Origin: an uncultured Oscillospiraceae bacterium
Lineage (GTDB): Bacteria > Bacillota > Clostridia > Oscillospirales > Oscillospiraceae
Assembly: GCA_934668295.1 (NCBI GenBank)
Contig: CAKUND010000068.1
Coordinates: forward strand, 1-10,602
Direction of reading: 5' to 3'
Length of the DNA: 10,602 nt
Part shown: in pieces, positions 1 to 4,807 of the stretch
Layout: every line of letters begins with the position of its first letter
Position numbering within the stretch: the stretch's first letter is position 1
Position numbers and translations under genes: made by a program
The notes under the pieces: model-generated
The model's database searches: none
Seen by the model: the letters and a program-made list of their open reading frames with translations, nothing else
Told to the model about the DNA's origin: nothing

Positions 1-284
1 TACAAAACGACGATATCGCCCTGCTTCGCGTCCCGGTAGAGGAAATTGCTCTCCAGCACCAGATAGTCCTTGTCGACGAGCGTGGGGTACATCGAGCTGC
101 CGCTCACGCCGTTCAGGCGGAAAAAGAATACGAAGACCAGCGTAATGACCGCCAGCATCCGCACCAGATCAAACAGGCTCAGATACGCCTCATAGCCCTT
201 GGGAAGCGGCTGCTTTTCCGGCTTTTCCGCTGTTTCCGGCGTTTCGGACGGCTGCTCCTGTATATTCCTGTTTTCCTGTTCCAT
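1..284 (-). CDS. lepB: Type I signal peptidase, N-terminal part (cut by window edge)
   Basis: The first 94 residues of a membrane-anchored serine protease that removes signal peptides from exported preproteins on the outer face of the membrane. A Pro/Glu-rich cytoplasmic tail of about 38 residues precedes one transmembrane helix (about 39-57, LVRMLAVITLVFVFFF). The signature SGSSMYPTL follows, whose serine 64 just before Met is the expected nucleophile. The next conserved block begins with YLVLESNFLYRDAKQGDIVVL. The catalytic lysine lies beyond the window. The ATG at 284 is preceded by a GGGGGAT Shine-Dalgarno. One N-terminal helix fits the Gram-positive SipS-type family. The unusually long charged tail (over 35 residues) is somewhat more than in the shortest Bacillus enzymes. 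The gene is divergent from the two-component operon. Confidence 0.93.
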   Translation of the reverse strand, partial: MEQENRNIQEQPSETPETAEKPEKQPLPKGYEAYLSLFDLVRMLAVITLVFVFFFRLNGVSGSSMYPTLVDKDYLVLESNFLYRDAKQGDIVVL

Positions 285-327
285 GATAAAGATCCCCCAT
301 TTCGGAAGAAGCGTAAAGTTAGAATAT

Positions 328-356
328 AGTATACACGATTTCTTCCAATAAAGAAA
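328..356 (-). promoter_or_regulatory. Probable lepB promoter
   Basis: On the minus strand a good -10 (TATACT, 328-333) is preceded by 17 bp and a poor -35 (TTTCTT, 351-356). It sits about 45 bp upstream of the lepB start, in an AT-rich gap shared with the divergent promoter of the response regulator. The -35 matches the consensus at only two positions, so the call rests on the -10 and the position. Confidence 0.4.
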
Positions 357-374
357 GAGGAAAATGACCTTTTC

Positions 375-403
375 TTGCGGTCTGCCGCCGGGTGTGGTAT
401 ACT
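375..403 (+). promoter_or_regulatory. Promoter of the two-component operon
   Basis: TTGCGG (375-380), a 17-bp spacer and TATACT (398-403). A TGG directly before the -10 gives an extended -10. The predicted start point, about 410, leaves a leader of roughly 25 nt before the response regulator ATG. An identical TGTGGTATACT core occurs at the minus-strand promoter near 10190, so this looks like a standard sigma-A site. Confidence 0.75.
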
Positions 404-434
404 GGGCGAAAAAGGGAAGCAGGGAGGCGGACGG

Positions 435-1106
435 ATGTACCGTATTTTGCTGGTCGAGGACGACCCCGGCATCGCGCAGGCCGTCTGCGCGCATCTGCGG
501 CAGTGGGAGCTGGACGCGCGGTGCGTGCAGAATTTCCGCGCCGTCATGGAGGAATTCACAGCCTTTGACCCGCAGCTCGTGCTGCTGGATATCTCGCTGC
601 CGTTTTTCAACGGCTACCACTGGTGCACGCAGATCCGCGCCGTTTCGCGCGTTCCGGTCGTGTTCCTCTCTTCCGCGTCGGAGAATATGAACATCGTCAT
701 GGCCATGAACATGGGCGCGGATGATTTCATCGCCAAGCCCTTCGATCTGGACGTGCTGACGGCGAAGGTGCAGGCGCTTCTGCGCCGGACGTATGATTTT
801 GCGCCCGCGGAGCCCGTTCTGTCCCACCGGGGCGCGGTCTTACAGACGGGCGGCCAGTCCCTGCTCGTAAACGGCGAAAAGCTGCCGCTCAGCAAGAACG
901 AGTACCGCATTTTGTGGACGCTTCTGAAGGAAAAGGGCAAAATCGTCAGCCGCGAGAGGCTCATGGAGGCGCTGTGGCAGACGGACAGCTTCGTCGACGA
1001 AAACACGCTCTCGGTCAACATGGCCCGCCTGCGCAAAAAGCTGGACGGCGCGGGCCTCACGGACTTTATCGCCACGCGCGTCGGCGCGGGTTATCTGGTG
1101 GAATAA
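435..1106 (+). CDS. OmpR/PhoB-family response regulator, BceR/GraR-like
   Basis: A 223-residue DNA-binding response regulator. The receiver domain (about 1-115) has the acidic pair in LLVEDD (residues 9-10), the phospho-acceptor Asp52 in LLDISLPFFNG, Ser79/80 in VVFLSSAS and Lys101 in AKPFD. A winged-helix output domain follows (about 130-223), with the recognition region DENTLSVNMARLRKKL and the terminal wing ATRVGAGYLVE. That recognition segment resembles BceR/GraR/VirR regulators of resistance to bacitracin and cationic peptides. The ATG at 435 was chosen because GGGAGGCGG (422-430) precedes it and residue 1 then begins the receiver fold. An earlier in-frame TTG at 375 lies inside the promoter. 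The kinase starts 5 bp after the stop, so the two are co-translated. Its targets are not visible in this window. Confidence 0.93.
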   Translation: MYRILLVEDDPGIAQAVCAHLRQWELDARCVQNFRAVMEEFTAFDPQLVLLDISLPFFNGYHWCTQIRAVSRVPVVFLSSASENMNIVMAMNMGADDFIAKPFDLDVLTAKVQALLRRTYDFAPAEPVLSHRGAVLQTGGQSLLVNGEKLPLSKNEYRILWTLLKEKGKIVSRERLMEALWQTDSFVDENTLSVNMARLRKKLDGAGLTDFIATRVGAGYLVE

Positions 1107-1111
1107 TAGAT

Positions 1112-2095
1112 ATGCGGTTATTTTTACAATATTTGCACGGAAAAGCGGGGAAGCTCGCCGCGTTTTTCCTGTTCGCGGTCATTTTTATCGTTTCGTTCGC
1201 GCTGTATCATCTGCCGCTGGCGGCGGTGTGGTACCCGTCGGCGCTGTGTGTGGCGCTGGGGCTTGCGGTTTTGCTGCTGGATTTCCGGCGGGTCAAAGCG
1301 CGGCACGAAACGCTGCGCCTGATCCTCCGCCAGCTGCCGACGCTGCCCGACACGCTCCCGGCGGCGTATTCGATCCCGGAGGAGGATTACCGCGCGTTCG
1401 TTCAGGCGCTGTGCGCACAGCAGCAGGCGCTTGAGACGCGCATGAACGCGCAGTATCAGGATATGCTCGACTACTATACGCTCTGGGCGCACCAGATCAA
1501 AACGCCCATCGCCTCCATGCGCTTATGCCTGCAGCAGGAGGATACCCCGCAGGCCAGACGGCTTCTGCAGGAGCTTTCCCGCGCGGAGCAGTATGTCGAG
1601 ATGGTCATGGTCTATCTTCGCCTGACGGGCGGCAGCGATCTTGTCCTGCGCGAATGTGAGCTGGACGGGATCGTCCGCCGCGCCGTGCGCCGGTTCGCGG
1701 GCGAGTTTATCGGAAGAAAGCTGAAGCTCTGCTACGAGCCGCTGAACGTATCGTGTGTGACGGATGAAAAGTGGCTGCTGTTTGTGGTGGAGCAGGTTTT
1801 ATCCAACGCGCTCAAATATACGCGCACAGGCAGCATTACCATCGAGCTGGAAGCACCCAAAACCCTCGTCATCCGCGACACCGGCATCGGCATCGCGCCG
1901 GAGGATCTGCCGCGCATCTTTGAAAAAGGCTACACCGGCTACAACGGACGCGGCGACCAGAAAGCCAGCGGTCTCGGCCTCTATCTCTGCCGGACGATCT
2001 GCAAACGCCTTGGCCACACCATCACCGCCTCCTCCGTCCCCGCCCACGGCACCGCCATCCGCATCAGCCTGCAGCAGCACCAGGTGCGGGAATAA
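1112..2095 (+). CDS. Intramembrane-sensing histidine kinase, BceS/GraS-like
   Basis: A 327-residue sensor kinase, partner of the regulator just upstream. Two transmembrane helices (about 15-32 and 36-57) are joined by only a few residues, so there is no extracellular sensor domain. This is the hallmark of intramembrane-sensing kinases, which usually take their signal from a partner ABC transporter. The dimerization helix carries the phospho-accepting His127 in YYTLWAHQIKTPIASMRL, the form seen in BceS/GraS. The ATPase domain has an N box (EQVLSNALKYT, Asn232), G1 (DTGIGI, 256-261), an F box (FEKGYTG) and G2 (SGLGLYL, 286-292). All catalytic motifs are intact. Start at ATG 1112, with GGTGG about 10 nt upstream. 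No BceAB-like transporter follows; the DNA downstream is non-coding. Confidence 0.93.
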   Translation: MRLFLQYLHGKAGKLAAFFLFAVIFIVSFALYHLPLAAVWYPSALCVALGLAVLLLDFRRVKARHETLRLILRQLPTLPDTLPAAYSIPEEDYRAFVQALCAQQQALETRMNAQYQDMLDYYTLWAHQIKTPIASMRLCLQQEDTPQARRLLQELSRAEQYVEMVMVYLRLTGGSDLVLRECELDGIVRRAVRRFAGEFIGRKLKLCYEPLNVSCVTDEKWLLFVVEQVLSNALKYTRTGSITIELEAPKTLVIRDTGIGIAPEDLPRIFEKGYTGYNGRGDQKASGLGLYLCRTICKRLGHTITASSVPAHGTAIRISLQQHQVRE

Positions 2096-2097
2096 GG

Positions 2098-2144
2098 GCC
2101 AAAGGCGCCCCTGAACGGGGAGCTGGCACGAAACGCCTGAGAGG
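2098..2144. repeat. Decayed copy of a clostridial intergenic hairpin repeat (candidate)
   Basis: Directly after the kinase stop lies a short block with CCCC-TGAAC-GGGG (2108-2120), then AGCTGGCACGAAACGCC and CTGAGAGG. Read on the minus strand it runs CCTCTCAG..., ...CAGCTCCCC..., ...AGGGG.GCCTTTGG. From memory this resembles an abundant intergenic repeat of Faecalibacterium/Ruminococcaceae genomes, in which two hairpins separate CCTCTCAG from GCCTTTGG. The second hairpin here pairs only three bases (GGC/GCC, 2125-2127 with 2135-2137), so the copy looks degraded. The family match is a recollection and was not computed. It could also act as the 3' end of the kinase transcript. Confidence 0.45.
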
Positions 2145-2330
2145 CAGCGGCAGGCAGCAGCGAAACGCGTAAAACTGATGCAAATCCGTACTACCCTGCA
2201 AATTTCGAGCGCAGGACGTTTTTGCCGCAGTTATTCAAAGGCAGCTGCTATCAAACTTGGTGTACCGTGACAGGCGGCGCGTAGTTTCGCGCCCGTAAGG
2301 TGACCTGGTGTGTTCGCAACCGCCAAAAAT

Positions 2331-2368
2331 TTGGTGCCTGCTTAAATCGCAACCGCAGGATGCACCAA
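2331..2368. repeat. Inverted repeat with bulge
   Basis: TTGGTGC (2331-2337) plus CTGC (2338-2341) pairs with GCAG (2355-2358) and GCACCAA (2362-2368). A 3-nt bulge (GAT) is left on the right arm and the loop is 13 nt. No T-run follows on either strand, so it is not an intrinsic terminator. It is one of several stem-loops in this gap. Confidence 0.6.
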
Positions 2369-2392
2369 ACGTACCCAAGCGCCCCTTTTCTC

Positions 2393-2426
2393 CCCATTCT
2401 TTTCCGGCAAGACGGAAAAGAATGGG
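2393..2426. repeat. Perfect 14-bp inverted repeat
   Basis: CCCATTCTTTTCCG (2393-2406), a 6-nt loop, then the exact complement CGGAAAAGAATGGG (2413-2426). The stem is perfect, yet no T-tract follows on the plus strand and only a G/A-rich run on the minus strand, so it is a poor intrinsic terminator. It looks like a mobile or REP-like hairpin; I recall similar ones in Ruminococcaceae intergenic DNA but could not verify this. Confidence 0.7.
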
Positions 2427-2587
2427 CCGTCGGAGACACGTCGGAACCGGCCTCAACGGAACGAGTCTCCGCTGTTCGCAAAGCCTCTTATCCTCTGAGC
2501 CCGTTTTCTCCTTTCCAAACCGTAAACGCTTCGCTGGTTTATGTTTTGGGGGCTTTTGCTGTAAAAAAAGCATCATTTTTGACGCAC

Positions 2588-2624
2588 AAAAACGCCCCGA
2601 AGCGGCTGCTTCGGGGCGTTTTTT
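2588..2624. terminator. Bidirectional intrinsic terminator
   Basis: An 11-bp perfect stem CGCCCCGAAGC (2593-2603) / GCTTCGGGGCG (2608-2618) with loop GGCT. It is flanked by five A on the left and six T on the right, so it has a U-tract when read from either strand. It ends the small minus-strand gene, whose TGA lies at the edge of the T-run (2624-2626), and could stop readthrough from the two-component side. Confidence 0.92.
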
Positions 2625-2785
2625 CAGTCTGCGTAATCCTTCATTTCCTCGCGCCGTGCGCGGCAGGCGGCAAGCTTTTTGACGCCTGCGCAAATCTCGT
2701 CGAGGAAGCCGATGACGACAAGCACGGTGCCGATCACGGCCATGACCGCGCCCGCGATCTTCAAGATGCTTTTGATGGATTTCAT
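2624..2785 (-). CDS. Small single-helix membrane protein of unknown function (53 aa)
   Basis: A 53-residue protein: a short basic N-terminus (MKSIKSILK), one hydrophobic helix (about 10-28, IAGAVMAVIGTVLVVIGFL), then a charged tail with Lys, Arg and Glu clusters (VKKLAACRARREEMKDYAD). The charge pattern does not clearly fix its orientation. The start at ATG 2785 is supported by CAGGAGGGCACTGAT. A complete promoter lies at 2811-2839 and a terminator follows the stop, so this is a self-contained gene and not a shadow. A longer reading frame extends upstream to 2947, but it crosses the promoter and the palindrome and lacks a ribosome site. I do not recognise the family. Confidence 0.82.
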   Translation of the reverse strand: MKSIKSILKIAGAVMAVIGTVLVVIGFLDEICAGVKKLAACRARREEMKDYAD

Positions 2786-2810
2786 ATCAGTGCCCTCCTG
2801 TTTTTTCTTC

Positions 2811-2839
2811 AGTATAAGCCTGTTTTTTCGATTTTGCAA
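2811..2839 (-). promoter_or_regulatory. Promoter of the 53-aa membrane protein
   Basis: Minus strand: TTGCAA (2834-2839), a 17-bp A-rich spacer and TATACT (2811-2816). It begins about 25 bp before the small gene and only 7 bp from the edge of the neighbouring palindromic element. Confidence 0.8.
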
Positions 2840-2845
2840 GGGGTT

Positions 2846-3008
2846 TAGTAACCGATGATTTAATCGACAAGAGTTACCAGCGAGAGATTTTGCCGCAGAT
2901 GAAAGTTTGAAAGCGCAGGAATACTTTGTGTATTTCAAGCTTTTCAAACTGCACAGCTGCGGTAAAAGATCCGCTGGTAACCGCAGGCGATTGGATCATC
3001 GGTTACTA
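2846..3008. mobile_element. MITE-like long palindrome with TA target duplication
   Basis: A 159-bp element (2848-3006) bounded by TA on each side (2846-2847 and 3007-3008). The ends GTAACCGATGAT and ATCATCGGTTAC are perfect inverted repeats, extending with two mismatches to AATCG/CGATT. Inner arms also pair: GTTACCAGCG (2873-2882) with CGCTGGTAAC (2972-2981), TTTTGCCGCAG with CTGCGGTAAAA, AGTTTGAAAGC with GCTTTTCAAACT, and GAATAC/GTATTTC around a 5-nt apex. The whole element folds into one long hairpin. There is no transposase inside. TA duplication is typical of IS630/Tc1-mariner elements, so it would be moved in trans. It could alternatively be a structured RNA. Its right end forms the last codons and stop of the nitroreductase. 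Confidence 0.8.
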
Positions 3009-3529
3009 TCAACGCGGACGATGAAATCGGCCTTTCTGGGCTTTGCGGGGGCGAGCTCCTGCGCGGCGTAGCCGAGGATGCAGTGGCCGATGCCGGCGTA
3101 ATTTTCGCTCACGCCCCATTTTTTCATCAGCGCCTTGCCCTCCGCGCTTTCAAACTCCTGCCGCGCCCGGTGGATCCAGCAGCTGCCGAGGCCGAGGCTG
3201 TGCGCGGCGGCCATCATATTGCCGATGACAAGGCTGCCGTCCTCGACCCATGTATTCACATTCGTGTCCGCGAACACGACGCACACGACCGGCGCGCCGT
3301 AGAACGGGTGCGCGGCCGGGTTTCCGAGGATCGCCGCGTTCATTTTTTCCAGCTGCGCGATATCGTCCGGGTTTTGCAGCACGACGATCTTCCCGGCCTG
3401 ACGGCCCATGCCGCAGGCCGCGTACGTCCCAGCCTCCAGAACGGCGTCCAGCTTTTCCTGTTCGACCGGCTGCGGAAGATATTTCTTGACGCTTCTGCGG
3501 GTCAGCAGGCAGTTCAGCACTTCATTCAT
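2996..3529 (-). CDS. Small FMN-dependent nitroreductase family protein
   Basis: A 177-residue single-domain oxidoreductase of the nitroreductase superfamily, which uses FMN and NAD(P)H to reduce nitro compounds, quinones or related substrates. The N-terminal LLTRRSVKKYLPQPV (residues 8-22) is the family's FMN-phosphate-contacting Arg/Ser motif. The middle has DGSLVIGNMMAAAHSLGLGSCWIH (97-120), and the GIGHCILGY segment (146-154) is also characteristic. Start at ATG 3527-3529 with GGAGGACTGTC before it; a longer frame running upstream to 3694 overlaps the rhomboid-like gene. It begins 14 bp after the rhomboid-like stop, so the two form an operon. The last codons (S-N-R-stop) lie in the end of the palindromic element, so the C-terminus has probably been altered. 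The physiological substrate is unknown. Confidence 0.9.
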   Translation of the reverse strand: MNEVLNCLLTRRSVKKYLPQPVEQEKLDAVLEAGTYAACGMGRQAGKIVVLQNPDDIAQLEKMNAAILGNPAAHPFYGAPVVCVVFADTNVNTWVEDGSLVIGNMMAAAHSLGLGSCWIHRARQEFESAEGKALMKKWGVSENYAGIGHCILGYAAQELAPAKPRKADFIVRVDSNR

Positions 3530-3543
3530 GACAGTCCTCCGTT

Positions 3544-4452
3544 TTATTTCTTTTCCGCGCCCTCCGGGGGCGTGGTGATGTGGACATGATTGTTGATGTG
3601 ATCGATGCAGTAGCAGTAATAGCCGTTGCACTTCGAGCAGTAGCGGAATTCGAGATTCGGATACTCCGTATCCGTCCGGCCGCAGACCGTGCACTTATGT
3701 CGGTAGGGCTTCTCGCCCGATTTGGAGTGGTAGGAGCCTGCCCAGTTGGGGTTCGGGCGGGCATTCGAGGCAGCCGTGCGGTAATTTTTTCGCTGGCGGT
3801 AGCGCAGCGCGTCCGGCAGGATGTTTTTGATGTCGCTGCCGAAAAAGAGGAAATAGTTTAAAAGCGGCACGACCGGCAGCAGCCAGTAGAACGTGAGGAA
3901 CGGGGAAATGCGCAGATACAGGAACACGTTCAGCACTGTACCGCCGAGGTAGACCCAGGCCATGTATTTCATTTTGATGGGAATGAAGAAAAACAGCAGC
4001 ACTTTTGCCTCCGGCGCGATGGTCGCAACGGCGAGAAACAGGCTGAGGTTCAGCGCTGCGGCGTCCGCTCCGGAGCCGAGCAGCAGCGCGGCCAGATCGG
4101 TCAGCAGGAGCCCGGCGAGATAATAGAGATTGAAACGGAACGTGCCCCAGTAGCTCTCGAGGATCTTGCCGAACTGATAATAGCAGAACAGCGACACAGC
4201 CGCCAGCAGCAGCCCCACGCCGCCCACGTCGTTCAGATACGTAAAGATGTACGAAAACAGCCGCCAGATCTGCCCGCGCAGAATGGCGGAGCGGCTGAAG
4301 CAGAGATAGCTGTAGACAATGTTGCTGGGGTCGATGCGCGAGAGCGCATAGACCACCAGATTTCCGATGGCAATGACAAGCATGAGGTTCGGAATGCCCT
4401 TGCCCCGGTTTTTGAGGCAGAAGCGTTCAAACCGTCTGCGAAGATCCTTCAT
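3544..4452 (-). CDS. Rhomboid-superfamily membrane protein lacking catalytic residues, with C-terminal zinc ribbon
   Basis: A 302-residue polytopic protein with about six hydrophobic segments (roughly 21-38, 64-72, 78-95, 107-127, 134-158, 163-205). It keeps the rhomboid/Derlin-type loop motif GQIWRLFSYIF (Trp63-Arg64) and the segment YYQFGKILESYWGTFRFNLYYLAG (91-114). The protease GxSG serine and the partner histidine are not present, and where the serine helix is expected it reads LNLSLFLAVATIAPEAKVL. It is therefore probably a pseudoprotease that binds or handles membrane proteins. A soluble tail carries CTVC (254-257) and CSKC (272-275), a zinc-ribbon pair, followed by a Cys/His-rich segment. 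ATG 4452 was chosen because AGGAGG lies 9 nt upstream; the GTG at 4461 abuts that site. The nitroreductase follows in the same operon. Confidence 0.8.
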   Translation of the reverse strand: MKDLRRRFERFCLKNRGKGIPNLMLVIAIGNLVVYALSRIDPSNIVYSYLCFSRSAILRGQIWRLFSYIFTYLNDVGGVGLLLAAVSLFCYYQFGKILESYWGTFRFNLYYLAGLLLTDLAALLLGSGADAAALNLSLFLAVATIAPEAKVLLFFFIPIKMKYMAWVYLGGTVLNVFLYLRISPFLTFYWLLPVVPLLNYFLFFGSDIKNILPDALRYRQRKNYRTAASNARPNPNWAGSYHSKSGEKPYRHKCTVCGRTDTEYPNLEFRYCSKCNGYYCYCIDHINNHVHITTPPEGAEKK

Positions 4453-4481
4453 AGCGTTCACCCTCCTGATTTTCAGATTTC

Positions 4482-4510
4482 ATCATACCGGCTCCGGTCG
4501 GAAAAATCTA
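4482..4510 (-). promoter_or_regulatory. Possible promoter of the rhomboid-like/nitroreductase operon
   Basis: Minus strand: TATGAT (4482-4487) with a 17-bp spacer and a weak -35, TAGATT (4505-4510). It lies about 30 bp upstream of the rhomboid-like ATG. The -10 is good and the -35 poor, so the call is tentative. Confidence 0.4.
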
Positions 4511-4602
4511 CCCTGTAAATGTAAACATTCTGTTCTGCATGAAGTATGGGCGGGTTCCCACCGTGATAAACCGGAGATTTTGCTGAAATAAAAACTTTTC
4601 TC

Positions 4603-4630
4603 TTGACATTTCCAGCGGGTTTTGTATAAT
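4603..4630 (+). promoter_or_regulatory. metK: Promoter of the SAM riboswitch-metK transcript
   Basis: Perfect consensus hexamers, TTGACA (4603-4608) and TATAAT (4625-4630), with a 16-bp spacer. Transcription should begin near 4637, just before the aptamer. This is the strongest promoter in the window, which fits a gene controlled by attenuation and not by initiation. Confidence 0.92.
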
Positions 4631-4648
4631 CAGGGTACAACTGAACAG

Positions 4649-4741
4649 CCTTATCAAGAGTGGTGGAGGGAACGGCCCTGTGAAGCCCGGCAACCTGCGG
4701 ATGCAAGGTGCCAAATCCGGCGAAGGAATCGAAAGATGAGG
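4649..4741 (+). ncRNA. SAM-I (S-box) riboswitch aptamer
   Basis: The leader has the conserved S-box layout. CTTATCAAGAGTGGTGGAGG opens the P1 and P2 stems, GGCCCTGTGAAGCCCGGCAACC holds the P3 region and core, and the aptamer continues through AAGGTGCCAAATCCGGCGAA to GAAAGATGAG. P1 pairs 4649-4655 with 4735-4741. The aptamer binds S-adenosylmethionine, the product of the gene it controls. The 3' strand of P1 can alternatively pair with the 5' side of the terminator: GAGGG (4738-4742) with CCCTC (4765-4769), and AGAAC (4745-4749) with GTTCT (4758-4762). SAM binding locks P1, frees the terminator and stops transcription; without SAM the antiterminator forms. Confidence 0.95.
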
Positions 4742-4756
4742 GAGAGAACCGTATAT

Positions 4757-4786
4757 CGTTCTGCCCCTCGGGCAGGGCGCTTTTTT
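4757..4786 (+). terminator. Riboswitch-controlled intrinsic terminator
   Basis: A 10-bp stem, CGTTCTGCCC (4757-4766) with GGGCAGGGCG (4770-4779), including two G-U pairs and a CTC loop. It is followed by C and six T (4781-4786). Its 5' arm overlaps the antiterminator partner of the aptamer's P1 strand, so the two folds exclude each other. It lies 21 bp before metK. Confidence 0.92.
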
Positions 4787-4807
4787 ATGCCCGGAAAGGA
4801 ATCAGAT

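Larger units (their letters stand above)
2145..2587. other. Non-coding, hairpin-rich intergenic stretch
   Basis: About 440 bp in which I find no believable gene. Open frames exist on both strands, for example 2235-2693 and 2251-2481 on the minus strand. None has a ribosome site at its start, and their translations are low-complexity Arg/Lys/Pro-rich text overlapping perfect hairpins. The stretch holds several inverted repeats: 2331-2368, 2393-2426 (14 bp perfect) and CGGAGAC (2431-2437) with GTCTCCG (2465-2471). It also has a direct repeat TCGCAACCGC at 2314-2323 and 2347-2356. The density of stem-loops suggests either a structured RNA or, more likely, several nested dispersed repeats between the two-component operon and the next gene. 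Confidence 0.6.

Noticed and set aside
328..340. Shared word TATACACGATTT near 330 and near 8928
   Set aside because: A 12-base match is expected by chance a few times in a window of this size, and the two copies are in different contexts.
914..1111. Upstream extension of the kinase frame
   Set aside because: It overlaps the response regulator out of frame. ATG 1112 places the first helix at the N-terminus as in the family.
2393..2426. Perfect 14-bp hairpin as a terminator of the two-component operon
   Set aside because: No T-run follows on the plus strand; it is kept as a repeat-like hairpin, and the convincing terminator is at 2588-2624.
2235..2693. Minus-strand frames of 152 and 76 codons across the repeat-rich gap
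   Set aside because: They run through perfect hairpins and a terminator and have no ribosome site. The residue mix (Arg, Lys, Pro, Cys) is typical of non-coding GC-rich DNA.
2300..2848. Plus-strand frames of 182 and 124 codons across the same gap
   Set aside because: They overlap the small minus-strand gene, its terminator and promoter, and lack ribosome sites.
4453..4461. GTG start three codons upstream for the rhomboid-like protein
   Set aside because: The GTG directly abuts the AGGAGG site with no spacing, while ATG 4452 has 9-nt spacing.
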